From: Bacteroidales bacterium
Lineage (GTDB): Bacteria; Bacteroidota; Bacteroidia; Bacteroidales; Muribaculaceae
Assembly: GCA_900770215.1 (NCBI GenBank)
Contig: CAAGJW010000069.1
Coordinates: 1 to 18,359, forward strand
Length of the DNA: 18,359 nucleotides
Reading direction: 5' to 3'
In this document: one piece after another, positions 7,286-15,284 of the stretch
How the letters are laid out: each line of letters begins with the position of its first letter
Numbering within the stretch: the first letter of the stretch is position 1
The notes under the pieces: generated by a model
What the model was told of the DNA's origin: nothing
Database searches by the model: none
Seen by the model: only the letters and a program-made list of their open reading frames with translations
Made by a program: the position numbers and the translations under genes

Positions 7286-7935
7286 CGCTTTTTGTCGGGT
7301 TTCAATGTGGTGCCTTCGATGTGATAGGTGATCGTGTCGACCAGGTAGGGCGCCCACTTCTGGTAGTCGTCTTTGCTGTAGAAGCTCTTGAGGCTTTGTG
7401 TGGCCGTGAGCGTGTTGAAGCCCTCTCCCGTCCAGTGCAGCTCGATGAGCTGGAAGTCGATGTCGCCCAGCAGCTCGGTGAGTTTACTCTTGGGCGTAGT
7501 GGGCTTGAAGAAGTCGCGCATGGTGGGCAGCTGCTTGATGCACTTTTTAGTGGGCAGCTGCTTCCAGCGGGTGTCGTAGAAGGTGATGCGGCTGTCGCGG
7601 GCTGGCGTCGACACCGTCTCGATCACTGCAATCACGGTGTCGGCTGTGCCCTTGTTGAGCATCTTGAGCGCTATGCTGCTGCTACCCGACAGGCGCACTG
7701 CGATGTAATCGGCGCTGAGCGTGTCGATTTTTGAAGTGTTGCCCATGCGGTTGGTCGCCTCGGTAGTGCGGCTCTTGCCCAGCTCGGCATTGGCCACAAG
7801 ACCTGCGCGCGCAGCCTGGGGAAGGGTGCGGAACACAACTCCAGGCTCCGACATGAAGAAGTCTCTTATGCCCCCGGCTTTTACCTGAACGGCAGCCATC
7901 AGAGCGATGAGCATGACAGTGAGTAGGTGTTTCAT
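7282..7935 (-). CDS. DUF3256 family exported protein
   Basis: 217 aa from ATG 7935 (MKHLLTVMLIALMAAVQVKAGG); the start is chosen because it gives a Sec signal peptide just downstream of a good -7 promoter box. The mature sequence (GIRDFFMSEPGVVFRTLPQAARAGLVA, LTELLGDIDFQLIELHWTGEGFNTLTATQSL, DDYQKWAPYLVDTITYHI) matches my recollection of DUF3256 (PF11644), a Bacteroidota family of unknown function. The protein is likely periplasmic. Its TGA stop overlaps the xseA ATG by four bases, so it is the first gene of a DUF3256-xseA-xseB operon. A secreted protein coupled to a cytoplasmic nuclease is functionally puzzling and may only reflect shared expression. Confidence 0.85.
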   Translation of the reverse strand: MKHLLTVMLIALMAAVQVKAGGIRDFFMSEPGVVFRTLPQAARAGLVANAELGKSRTTEATNRMGNTSKIDTLSADYIAVRLSGSSSIALKMLNKGTADTVIAVIETVSTPARDSRITFYDTRWKQLPTKKCIKQLPTMRDFFKPTTPKSKLTELLGDIDFQLIELHWTGEGFNTLTATQSLKSFYSKDDYQKWAPYLVDTITYHIEGTTLKPDKKR

Positions 7936-7954
7936 TGTTCTGTCTATTTTGTTG

Positions 7955-7962
7955 CAAAGATA
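7955..7962 (-). promoter_or_regulatory. Bacteroidota -7 promoter box for DUF3256-xseA-xseB
   Basis: On the minus strand TATCTTTG matches the Bacteroidota -7 consensus TAnnTTTG exactly and lies 19 nt upstream of ATG 7935. The -33 element is weak (a T-run about 20 nt further upstream). A short leader would result. Confidence 0.6.
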
Positions 7963-8031
7963 GCTCATTCGGCCTGAAATTGAAAATTTATCATTATTCC
8001 GACCCAGGGTGTGGGAGGGCAGAGCCTTTTT

Positions 8032-11000
8032 TCAGCGTGTCACCACCTTGACCAGGCTGCGGGTGTTGTCGCCAGGGTCGCGGGTCACTTGTATCTGGGC
8101 GGCAATGCGCTCCTTGAGCACGTCGACATGACTGATGATGCCCACGCGGCGGCCGTCGAGCTGGTACAAGCGCTCAAGTGTCTCGACGACTTGGTTGAGG
8201 GGCTCGCCACTCAAGGAACCGAAGCCCTCGTCGATGAAGATGGTGTCGAGCGACTGCCGGCCGCCGTTCATCTGCGCCAGTGCCAGCGCCAGTGCCAGCG
8301 AGGCCATGAAGCTTTCACCGCCCGAGAGGCTCGATGCTGGCAGGGGTGTGTCGCCTAGCATGGTGTCGCGCGCCAGGATGAGCAGGCTGCCTGGCTGGCA
8401 CTCGAGCTGAAAACGTGTGGTGAACATGCGCAGGTAGTAGTTGGCTTGGTTGAGCATGTCGCCCAGAATGAAGCTTTGGGCAATTTTCATGAAGGTCTTG
8501 CCGTCGCTGTTGCCCAGCATCTTGTTCAATTCCTCCCACTGCTCCATGTCGTGCCGCATTTTCTCCAGGGTGCTCAGGTTCTGTTCTCGCTGCTTCCGGG
8601 CTGATGTGTCGTTTTCGAGCTGCCTTTGGCACGCGCCTATCGTCTTGTTGTTGTCCTCGATGCTTGCTTGCACCTTGCTTTTGGTTTTCTCAAGTTGCTC
8701 GGCAGGCGTGTTCCACAGCTCAGGCTTAGTGGCTTGGTGCTCGTCGAGACGATCTTGCGCAGCCTTGACCAGGGCCGTAGCGTTGCTGGCTCGTTGATGT
8801 GCCTCGCGCAGCTTGTAGTCGACCTGCTCGATTGTGCTTGGGTCATAGCCTGCTAGCTCGGCTATGCGCTCGAGCGTGTAGCCGCTGCTTTGACCGAAGG
8901 CCTCGAGCTGCTCGCTGCACTGCTGCATGACGTGTTGCTGCTGCTCGTTGTAGCTGTTGTATTGTGTGAGCTGCTCCTTGAGTCGGTCGAAGCCCTCGCT
9001 CAACCGGGCCACCTCTTGCGGCTCGATGTCGAGTGCTTGCCATGCAGGCACAGCGGCCGTCAGCCAGGTTTGCACTTCTTGGGCATGCTGTGTTTCAATT
9101 TCGGCTCTCTGCGTTGCTTTTTCCAGCTCAACGTGCTGGTCTTTGTGCTTTCCGAGTTGGTTTTGCGTTTTCTCTATTTCTCGTTGCTTCTTGTTTTTTA
9201 GCTTGTTGAGCTCGTTGTAGTCGTTCAGCTGGTCGCCGAGCTGTTGTTGCCGCTCATTGATATCTTTTTTCTTGGCCTCGAACACGGTGCCGTCGCAGCC
9301 GGGGACCTCAACATTCACGCCCGCTTGCTTGCCCAGCGCGATGGCGTGGTCCCACTTCTCGGCCATGTCGCGCTGGGCATGGGTGAGTTCCTTCTGCAGT
9401 CCCTCGATGCGCAACGCCTCACTCCGGGCTTGTGCATCTGCCTTGTTGAACTTGCCCGTGAGCGCGTTGAGCTCGGCTTCCAGCTTTTTGGCTGCTTGCT
9501 CATAGGGGGCCACAAGCGACTGCATCTCGTCGTCGTCGAGCACCTCGTCGATGATGTGGCCGCACACGGGGCATTGCTGCCCGGGTTTCACCTTGGCCCG
9601 CAGCTCGACGGCAAATTTGTCGACGAGCAGCTTGCGGGCTTCATAGTCTTGATTGGCCTTGTCGAGTGCCTGCTGTTTTGCTCCGGCTTGTTTTTCAAGA
9701 GCGTCAACAGCTTCTTGTTGTTGCTTGAGCTTTGTTTGGGCCTCATCGAGAGCTTCCAGTTTCTTCTCGCACAGGCTCTTCTGCTCGAGATATCGACGGT
9801 AGGCATTTTGAGCGTTGTTTATGGTTTCTATCTGCCTGCCGAGCTGTGTAAAGCTGTCGTTGAGTGTTGCGATGTTGTAGCGCTTGAGCTTGTCGTCGAG
9901 GGTGTTGCGCTCCTGGGTGAGTGTTTCGCTTTCCTTTTTCAGCTTGTCGATTTCCTCTTGTAGCGCGTTGAGTTGACCTTTGTTTTTGCCGAGTTTGGTC
10001 TGGCTGAAGGCGATGCCTCCTGTCAGCTTTTGGTAGTCGCGGCCCATGAGCGCTAGCTTGCCACGGTTATTCTCAAGGTTCTGGCAGGCTTGGGCCTTGT
10101 CGTTGTGCCACTTGCGGGCTTCGCTGGTATGGTTCCAGTCTTTTACGAGCTGCTCTTGGCGCTTGAACTCGTCGTTGAGCAGCTGTTGCTGCCGTTCTTG
10201 TGCGTCGCGCTTGCATTTGAGCAATTCGCTTTGCGTTTTCTCCAAGGTTGCTTGCCATGTCAAGGCCGCAGTAGCTGCGTTGAGCTGCTTGTTGAGCTCC
10301 ATGTTGCTGGCTGTGAGTGTTGCAATGTGGCGGTTGATGTCGTCTATTTCTTCGGGTTGCAGCAGTTTGTTGACGTTGATGCGGGCTTCCTGCAACTCGC
10401 ATGCTTGTTGCTTATTGCGGAAAATCTGGAATATCTTTTTGCCTATGCTGCGATAGATGGCCGTGCCTGTGAGCGACTCCAGGATTTCAGACTTGTCGTT
10501 GATCGACGAGGAGAGAAACTCGGCAAACCGGCCTTGCGGCAGCATGACCGAGCGGTAGAATTGCTCGGCGTCCAGACCCAGCAGGTCGTGGATGTGTCGC
10601 TTGATTTCGCTTTTCTTGTCGGTAGCCAGCCCCTTGTCGCTGGCCAGGTTCCATGTCTCGCTCTGCAAGTTGCCCTCAGCCTTGTTGCGAGCGCGATGGG
10701 TCTCCCACGTGGCGGTGTAGGCGGTGCCGTGGTTGTCTTCGAAGGTGAGCACCACCTTGCACTCGGTTGTGTTGCGGCGCATCAGGTTGCGCACGTCGCC
10801 CACGGGCAAGGCATTGGTAGAGTCGGCGGTGAGCCGGTAGTCGTAGCAGGCATTGCGGTCTTTGGCATTGCCAGTGCGCGGGGTCTCGTTGAACAGTGCC
10901 AGGCACAGGCAGTCGAGTATTGTCGACTTGCCCGACCCCGTCTCGCCAGTGATGAGAAACATGTGCTCGTTGTTGAGCACGGGGCCGTCGAAGTGGATGG

Positions 11001-11052
11001 TGGCATCTACTATCGATGCAATATTGTGAATGACAAGAGTCTTAAGTTTCAT
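8032..11052 (-). CDS. sbcC: SbcC/Rad50-like exonuclease subunit (ATPase)
   Basis: 1006 aa, normal for SbcC. Walker A GETGSGKST is at residues 36-44. A long coiled coil rich in Q, K, E and L runs through the middle, with the zinc-hook CPVC at 494-497 near its centre. A second coiled-coil arm leads to the ABC signature LSGGE at 909-913 and the Walker B acidic pair D941-E942 (FIDEGFGSL). With SbcD it forms the Mre11/Rad50-type complex that opens hairpins and blocked DNA ends and removes palindrome-derived cruciforms in the cytoplasm. Its ATG overlaps the sbcD TGA as ATGA, so translation is coupled and the subunits should be made in balance. All catalytic motifs look intact. Confidence 0.96.
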   Translation of the reverse strand: MKLKTLVIHNIASIVDATIHFDGPVLNNEHMFLITGETGSGKSTILDCLCLALFNETPRTGNAKDRNACYDYRLTADSTNALPVGDVRNLMRRNTTECKVVLTFEDNHGTAYTATWETHRARNKAEGNLQSETWNLASDKGLATDKKSEIKRHIHDLLGLDAEQFYRSVMLPQGRFAEFLSSSINDKSEILESLTGTAIYRSIGKKIFQIFRNKQQACELQEARINVNKLLQPEEIDDINRHIATLTASNMELNKQLNAATAALTWQATLEKTQSELLKCKRDAQERQQQLLNDEFKRQEQLVKDWNHTSEARKWHNDKAQACQNLENNRGKLALMGRDYQKLTGGIAFSQTKLGKNKGQLNALQEEIDKLKKESETLTQERNTLDDKLKRYNIATLNDSFTQLGRQIETINNAQNAYRRYLEQKSLCEKKLEALDEAQTKLKQQQEAVDALEKQAGAKQQALDKANQDYEARKLLVDKFAVELRAKVKPGQQCPVCGHIIDEVLDDDEMQSLVAPYEQAAKKLEAELNALTGKFNKADAQARSEALRIEGLQKELTHAQRDMAEKWDHAIALGKQAGVNVEVPGCDGTVFEAKKKDINERQQQLGDQLNDYNELNKLKNKKQREIEKTQNQLGKHKDQHVELEKATQRAEIETQHAQEVQTWLTAAVPAWQALDIEPQEVARLSEGFDRLKEQLTQYNSYNEQQQHVMQQCSEQLEAFGQSSGYTLERIAELAGYDPSTIEQVDYKLREAHQRASNATALVKAAQDRLDEHQATKPELWNTPAEQLEKTKSKVQASIEDNNKTIGACQRQLENDTSARKQREQNLSTLEKMRHDMEQWEELNKMLGNSDGKTFMKIAQSFILGDMLNQANYYLRMFTTRFQLECQPGSLLILARDTMLGDTPLPASSLSGGESFMASLALALALAQMNGGRQSLDTIFIDEGFGSLSGEPLNQVVETLERLYQLDGRRVGIISHVDVLKERIAAQIQVTRDPGDNTRSLVKVVTR

Positions 11053-12278
11053 GTGTTTTCCTCGGTTTTTGCCTCGTGACAGGCTTGGTTAAACATTTCT
11101 ATCTCGCTTGCGTTCATCTCGCGGCCTTTCTTTTCCTTGTAGTATTGAGAGGCAATGTCGAGTGGGGTGAGTTTCTTGAAGTCGACATAGGCGATGGCCC
11201 GCTTGTCGATAGCCTCCTGGGCCGTCTTGGTGGCCTTGAATGTGCAGAAGCAGCATGCCTTGCGGGAGGCTATGGCTGCCGCACGGGCTGTGGCGCCCCC
11301 CGGCAGGTAGCTCTCGACCTTGACGTTGAGGCATATATAGCCTGGTGCCTCGTCGGGATATTGCTCGAGGCACTTGAGCGCCTGCTCTACACTGGTTGGC
11401 TCGCCAGGCGGCAGGGTGTGCAGAGGCTTCATGTTGCCGATGGGCACAGTACGCACCACTGGCGGCTTGTGGCGCTGCAACGTGGCAATGGTCACCGAGT
11501 GGTCGCATTGCTCGTCGAAGCTCACAGCCAGCGGCGTGCCGCAATAGCGTGCTCGGTCACTCAAGTTTTGTGGGCGGTGTATGTGCCCCAGCGCCAGGTA
11601 GTCGTAGCCCGAGCCCAGGTCGGAGATGGCTACCGTGTCGATGCAGCCCACGCGCCCCAAGCCCTCAATTTCATTATGGCCTGTGAAGTCGGCCCCCGTC
11701 ACGGCGAGGTGAGCCATGAGCACGACGGGGCAGTCGTCGCGATTGACGGCAGCCACGGTATCGAGCAGGTGCTGAAAATAATAGCTCTGGCGGTTTCCGG
11801 CCTCCACGCCATCGGCGATGGCTGGAAAGTTGGCCGGGTACACATAGGGGACAGCTGCAATGTAGCCTGCTGTGGTGCCGTCGTTGCGCTTCACGGCAAT
11901 GATGTTGCGCTCGTAGTCGGCCTGCCCGTCATCTTTGCGGCCAAGTGAGCCTATCATGTGAATGCCGGCGGCGGCTTGCCACAGCGATTGCTCGCTCTCG
12001 AGGCGCGACGGGCTGTCGTGGTTGCCAGCCGTCACCACTATCGTCATTGCCGGGCACGCTTTGTGAATGGCCAGCAAGCCCTCGGTGAGCATCTTGACTG
12101 TAGCTGCCGATGGTGCCCCGGTGTCGTAGACATCGCCGCTCACCACCATGGCATCGGGTTGCTCCTTCTCGACTATTGCCGCGAGTTGTGCAAGAAAGTC
12201 ATGCTGCTCGGCCGAGCGGTCATACTTGTAAAACACCTGGCCCAGGTGCCAGTCGCTGGTGTGAAGGATTTTCAACAT
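11049..12278 (-). CDS. sbcD: SbcD/Mre11-like nuclease subunit
   Basis: 409 aa, typical length. The metallophosphoesterase motifs appear in order: DWHLG (D9, H11), GDVYD (D49), GNHD (N86-H87-D88), MAHLAV and GHIHRP; these bind the two manganese ions. A capping domain follows, then a C-terminal helical region (residues about 330-409) that binds SbcC. It supplies the nuclease activity of the SbcCD complex. It is the upstream partner of sbcC with a four-base overlap, and lies 95 nt downstream of a lipoprotein gene on the same strand. I see no consensus promoter in that gap, so it may be expressed from further upstream. Confidence 0.96.
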   Translation of the reverse strand: MLKILHTSDWHLGQVFYKYDRSAEQHDFLAQLAAIVEKEQPDAMVVSGDVYDTGAPSAATVKMLTEGLLAIHKACPAMTIVVTAGNHDSPSRLESEQSLWQAAAGIHMIGSLGRKDDGQADYERNIIAVKRNDGTTAGYIAAVPYVYPANFPAIADGVEAGNRQSYYFQHLLDTVAAVNRDDCPVVLMAHLAVTGADFTGHNEIEGLGRVGCIDTVAISDLGSGYDYLALGHIHRPQNLSDRARYCGTPLAVSFDEQCDHSVTIATLQRHKPPVVRTVPIGNMKPLHTLPPGEPTSVEQALKCLEQYPDEAPGYICLNVKVESYLPGGATARAAAIASRKACCFCTFKATKTAQEAIDKRAIAYVDFKKLTPLDIASQYYKEKKGREMNASEIEMFNQACHEAKTEENT

Positions 12279-12373
12279 AGTGATACAGGGTTAATTAGAT
12301 TTTCTTTTCTTTGCACGCGGTGTGTGCTTGAGAAGGCTGTTTTTCTCGAGTGCCTTGTCGGGCAGCCTTGTTG

Positions 12374-13120
12374 CTACTGCTTCACGTAGACTGCCGTCTG
12401 GGTATAGCTGTTGCCGGTGCGCAAGTAGAGCGTGTAGCGCCCGGCAGCAGTGGCTGGAGTGGCAATGGGGGTGAGGCTTATCTTGAACAGACACTTTTTC
12501 TTGTTGGTAGTGATGTCGGTCACGGTGAGCACATCTCGGGCTGTGGAGTCGAGCATGGCCTCGCAGCCACGTTTCTTGTTGTCGCGCACTTCGACGGTGA
12601 TCGAGGTGTTGGCAGCATCGATGGTGCCTGCGCTCTCGTCCCAGTCGGGCAATTTGTACTGCTCGGGGCGGAAGAGGGCAAAGTCGACCCGTGCACCCAC
12701 AACCACCTTGTTCTCCTTGATCCATGCATCTACCCACATGCGGTAGTAGCTGGCCCCGATGGCCACGGCCGGATGCCCCGATGGGAACACACGGCAGTCG
12801 CTGCGGCGAAAGGCCAGGTAGCCCTCGTCGGGGGTCACTGCGGCTTGGTCGGTGAGCGTGCCCAGGTCGGGACTGCCGTCTTCGATGTGCCCCAAGTCGA
12901 TGACAGGCCCGAAGTCGCACAGGTAATACTCGGCTGTCTTGAAGTTGTGGCTGCTGTCGATGTAGATGTCGGTAGTGCCCAAGCGGGTCTTGCCGTGGTT
13001 CTCGTCCATCATGTTGATGGTGACCATGTCGTCGGGGTTGTCGAGAGGGTCCTCGCCACAGGCTGCAAGCGTGATCATGCTCAACGCCGCGAGTGCAACA
13101 GCCCAATTGCCAGTGCTCAT
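12374..13120 (-). CDS. DUF5036-like lipoprotein
   Basis: 248 aa from ATG 13120 (MSTGNWAVALAALSMITLAACGEDP), chosen because it gives a lipoprotein signal with lipobox LAAC. The text after the lipobox (MVTINMMDENHGKTRLGTTDIYIDSSHNF, then FPSGHPAVAIGASYY and a beta-rich end AAGRYTLYLRTGNSYTQTAVYVKQ) resembles DUF5036-type Bacteroidota lipoproteins as I remember them; the assignment needs a profile search. Several cysteines lie in the mature part. It sits between an outer-membrane barrel gene and sbcD, all leftward. The function is unknown; I infer a cell-envelope location. Confidence 0.75.
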   Translation of the reverse strand: MSTGNWAVALAALSMITLAACGEDPLDNPDDMVTINMMDENHGKTRLGTTDIYIDSSHNFKTAEYYLCDFGPVIDLGHIEDGSPDLGTLTDQAAVTPDEGYLAFRRSDCRVFPSGHPAVAIGASYYRMWVDAWIKENKVVVGARVDFALFRPEQYKLPDWDESAGTIDAANTSITVEVRDNKKRGCEAMLDSTARDVLTVTDITTNKKKCLFKISLTPIATPATAAGRYTLYLRTGNSYTQTAVYVKQ

Positions 13121-13141
13121 AGGAGGATAATTTGTTTGCTC

Positions 13142-13172
13142 GTGCAGCACACGTGGGCTGCACCGTTTTTTT
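13142..13172 (+). terminator. Intrinsic terminator-like hairpin facing the plus strand
   Basis: GTGCAGC (13142-13148) pairs with GCTGCAC (13157-13163) across an 8-nt loop containing CACGTG, and is followed by CCG and a run of seven T (13166-13172). Form and T-run are those of a plus-strand intrinsic terminator, yet the genes on both sides run on the minus strand. For the minus strand the T-run becomes an A-run before the hairpin, in the leader of the DUF5036-like gene. Confidence 0.5.
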
Positions 13173-13189
13173 AGTGATTTATTGTGATA

Positions 13190-13669
13190 TTAAAATTTAT
13201 ACTTGATGCCAAATGTGGTCACGCTCTGCGTCCAGTCCTTCAGGATTTGCACCCTTTCCTCGGTGAAGAAGGAGATGGGGCTGCCGTTGATGCTGTATTC
13301 CACACCGCAACCCACGTTGGCTCCCACGCGGTTGAATGTGTCGTTGCCGTAGGGCACATCCTCGGTGAAGTGGGCATAGGTGAGTCCGGCTATGGGATAC
13401 ACATTGAGGCCTGGCGCCCCGGTGCCTATCACGTATTGCGCATTGAGATTCACATTGTAATTCTTCACGCCGTTGTCCTTGAAGTAGTAGATGAACTCAG
13501 GAGCCACACGCAGGTGCTTGGCAACTTCCACTTGCACTTGGGCGCCAATGCCTGCCATGCTGTTTTTGGAGCCGAAATTCATCTGTGCTCCCACACTCCA
13601 GTCGCCCACCTGGGCCTGTGCTGCCACTCCTGCCACGGCAAGGAGTAGAGAGAAAATTGTCTTCTTCAT
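13190..13669 (-). CDS. Small outer-membrane beta-barrel protein
   Basis: 159 aa from ATG 13669 (MKKTIFSLLLAVAGVAAQAQ), a clear Sec signal peptide with AQA cleavage. The mature part consists of short alternating amphipathic strands (WSVGAQMNFG, AGIGAQVQVEVAKHLRVAPEFIYYF, NYNVNLNAQYVI, LNVYPIAGLTYAHF, RVGANVGCGVEYSI) and ends in FGIKYKF. A C-terminal aromatic residue is the usual outer-membrane insertion signal. This fits the 8-stranded OmpA/porin-family barrel proteins common in Bacteroidota. The specific role is unknown. It has its own promoter and is 69 nt upstream of the DUF5036-like lipoprotein gene. Confidence 0.82.
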   Translation of the reverse strand: MKKTIFSLLLAVAGVAAQAQVGDWSVGAQMNFGSKNSMAGIGAQVQVEVAKHLRVAPEFIYYFKDNGVKNYNVNLNAQYVIGTGAPGLNVYPIAGLTYAHFTEDVPYGNDTFNRVGANVGCGVEYSINGSPISFFTEERVQILKDWTQSVTTFGIKYKF

Positions 13670-13699
13670 CTGTGTCTTGTTTGTTGGTTCTCGAAATGA

Positions 13700-13707
13700 C
13701 AAAGATA
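13700..13707 (-). promoter_or_regulatory. Bacteroidota -7 promoter box for the beta-barrel gene
   Basis: TATCTTTG on the minus strand fits TAnnTTTG exactly, 30 nt before ATG 13669. A TTG lies 20 nt further upstream, close to the expected -33 spacing, inside the last codons of the YitT-family gene. Confidence 0.65.
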
Positions 13708-13710
13708 AAA

Positions 13711-14691
13711 CTATTTTTTCTCTTTGTCAACCCCGCTGTCGCCATCCTGCCGAGCATTGCCGACTTTTTGCACAGTCGTGGTCTCGTCGCTCAGCTTGGG
13801 CTTGTACTTGTGAAGCCTTATTTTCATCTTGTCAAATCCCTGGCCAAACACGCCCGAGGTCGATGCAATCGAGATGAAGGCGTTGGGGTCGATGGCCTTG
13901 ATGATGCGTTGCACGGTTATGCTCTCATACTTGCGGCACACTACCATCAATATCTTCACGTCTTGCTTGGTGTACCAGCCTGTGCCATGCAGCAGAGTGC
14001 AGCCGCGATTGGCCTCGTTGTTGATGGCGTTGGCTATGTCCTGCCATTTCTCGCTCACGATCAAGAACTGACGGCCCTGGAAACGGTTGTTGATCACAAA
14101 GTCGCTCACAAAGCTGTTGATGACCAGAAACACGTAGCCAAACACAATCTTGTCGAGCTGGTGAAACAGCAGGTAGGACGACGTGATGATGCACAGGTCG
14201 CAGTAGAGCATCATGCGCCCAAACGACACGTTGCTGTGCTTGTTGACCATGGCCGCAATCACGTCGGTGCCGCCGCTGCTGCCGTTGTGGGCAAAGGTGG
14301 TGCCCAGCCCCGTACCACACAAGATGGCCCCGATGATCACGTTCATAAACGACTGCTGGTTGACGATGGGGTGAGGAAACATGGGCGTGAGAAAGCCCAG
14401 AAACACGCTGAATATCGTGGCCCCGAAGATGGTGCGCAGCACAAACTGCCGCCCCACGGTGCGGTAGGCTATCACCAGCAACAGCACGTTGATCGCATAG
14501 TTGGGGACTGCAATGTTCACCGCCTTGCCGCTGGCAAAGTAGATGATTGTCGAAATGCCGGCAACGCCTCCTGTCACCACTCCCTCGGGAATGATGAAGG
14601 CTGCGAAACCAAACGCGCAAAGAAAAAGGGCAAAGACCATGATCACGTAGTCTTTAGCCTCCTTGATGAGGATTTTACGCTTGATGTCCAT
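13711..14691 (-). CDS. YitT family membrane protein with C-terminal DUF2179 domain
   Basis: 326 aa. Residues about 12-200 hold five or six hydrophobic membrane segments with family motifs: FGFAAFIIPEGVVTGGVAGISTIIYF, AILCGTGLGTTFAHNGSSGGTDVIAAMVNKHSNVSFGR. Residues about 210-290 form the cytoplasmic DUF2179 domain (GCTLLHGTGWYTKQDVKILMVVCRKYESITVQRIIKAIDPNAFISI). The tail from about 295 is lysine-rich and disordered-looking. YitT proteins are inner-membrane proteins of uncertain function. The gene diverges from the PF04020-type gene at 14842. Its -7 box is less perfect than the others, and its end contains the promoter of the beta-barrel gene. Confidence 0.93.
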   Translation of the reverse strand: MDIKRKILIKEAKDYVIMVFALFLCAFGFAAFIIPEGVVTGGVAGISTIIYFASGKAVNIAVPNYAINVLLLVIAYRTVGRQFVLRTIFGATIFSVFLGFLTPMFPHPIVNQQSFMNVIIGAILCGTGLGTTFAHNGSSGGTDVIAAMVNKHSNVSFGRMMLYCDLCIITSSYLLFHQLDKIVFGYVFLVINSFVSDFVINNRFQGRQFLIVSEKWQDIANAINNEANRGCTLLHGTGWYTKQDVKILMVVCRKYESITVQRIIKAIDPNAFISIASTSGVFGQGFDKMKIRLHKYKPKLSDETTTVQKVGNARQDGDSGVDKEKK

Positions 14692-14716
14692 TGGGATAAT
14701 GCTTCGATTACAAGCG

Positions 14717-14724
14717 CGAAATTA
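14717..14724 (-). promoter_or_regulatory. Possible -7 box for the YitT-family gene
   Basis: TAATTTCG on the minus strand, one mismatch from TAnnTTTG, 25 nt before ATG 14691, in the 150-nt divergent intergenic region. No convincing -33 element is seen. Confidence 0.35.
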
Positions 14725-14777
14725 TGAAAAAACTTCCGATACATCACATTTTTGGCCTAGCTTTTTTTGCTCTTATT

Positions 14778-14807
14778 TTTGTGGATTTAAACTTATAGGT
14801 ATCTTTG
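14778..14807 (+). promoter_or_regulatory. Full Bacteroidota promoter (TTTG-N18-TAnnTTTG)
   Basis: TTTG at 14778-14781, an 18-nt spacer, then TATCTTTG at 14800-14807. Both elements match the Bacteroidota housekeeping consensus at proper spacing, 34 nt before ATG 14842. This is the best promoter in the window and drives the PF04020-type gene. Confidence 0.8.
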
Positions 14808-14841
14808 TGTCTCATTGTTATGATTTAAAACAAAAACGACT

Positions 14842-15177
14842 ATGTTGACAAGACTTCTTATTTCGGCAATTTCGATACTCGTCACGGCCTGGCTGTTGCC
14901 GGGCGTGTCGTGCAGCCCGTGGTGGGTGTCGATAGTGGTGGCTGTGGTGCTGGGCCTCATCAATGCCTTCATCAAACCCGTGATCAGTTTTCTCTCGCTG
15001 CCCGTCACCATCCTCACGCTGGGTCTCTTCTCGCTCGTCATCAATGCGCTCATGGTGCTCTTGTGTGCCAGCATCGTCGGCGGGTTCCATGTCTCAGGCT
15101 TCTGGGACGCCTTGGTCTTCGCCGTTGTCCTGGCGGTCGTCAACTGGGTGCTCAATGCCGTTTTCGGCGACGACTGA
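14842..15177 (+). CDS. PF04020-type (phage holin family 4 / YvlD-like) membrane protein
   Basis: 111 aa with four hydrophobic segments: residues about 3-20, 25-45, 52-75 and 85-107. The family signature is clear in VSIVVAVVLGLINAFIKPVISFLSLPVTILTLGLFSLVINALMV, where NAFIKP and the LPVTILTLGLF stretch are diagnostic. Despite the name, members are mostly chromosomal inner-membrane proteins of unknown function and not phage lysis proteins; nothing phage-like surrounds it here. It stands as a single-gene unit with its own strong promoter, and ends convergently with tdk. Confidence 0.92.
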   Translation: MLTRLLISAISILVTAWLLPGVSCSPWWVSIVVAVVLGLINAFIKPVISFLSLPVTILTLGLFSLVINALMVLLCASIVGGFHVSGFWDALVFAVVLAVVNWVLNAVFGDD

Positions 15178-15213
15178 GCGAGCGTGCGCGTTGTGTCGTT
15201 GCACCACTGCATG

Positions 15214-15251
15214 AAAAAAGATGGCGGGCAGAATCACTTCTCCTCGCCATC
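15214..15251 (-). terminator. Intrinsic terminator of tdk
   Basis: GATGGCG (15220-15226) pairs with CGCCATC (15245-15251), and the interior adds AGAA (15230-15233) with TTCT (15238-15241). On the minus strand the stem is followed directly by six T (complement of 15214-15219), a canonical intrinsic terminator 34 nt past the tdk stop. The plus-strand side may also help end the PF04020-type transcript. Confidence 0.8.
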
Positions 15252-15284
15252 GTCATTCTATTGTGTTTTGTGTCATAATTGCAG

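Noticed and set aside
6131..7324. 397-codon plus-strand frame opposite xseA
   Set aside because: Antisense shadow with His/Val/Leu-rich low-complexity content; xseA is unmistakable.
10090..11079. Long plus-strand frame opposite sbcC
   Set aside because: Antisense of the SbcC ATPase domain; no independent features.
12333..12369. Inverted repeat AAGGCTG/CAGCCTT between the DUF5036-like gene and sbcD
   Set aside because: The 23-nt loop is large and there is no U-tract on the coding strand; likely chance.
12291..13163. 290-codon minus-strand frame overlapping the DUF5036-like gene in another frame
   Set aside because: Arg/His-rich with no signal peptide; the chosen frame has a lipobox and family-like text.
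14842..15177. Evidence for a prophage from the holin-type family name
   Set aside because: PF04020 proteins are mostly chromosomal; no lysin, structural or integrase gene is nearby.
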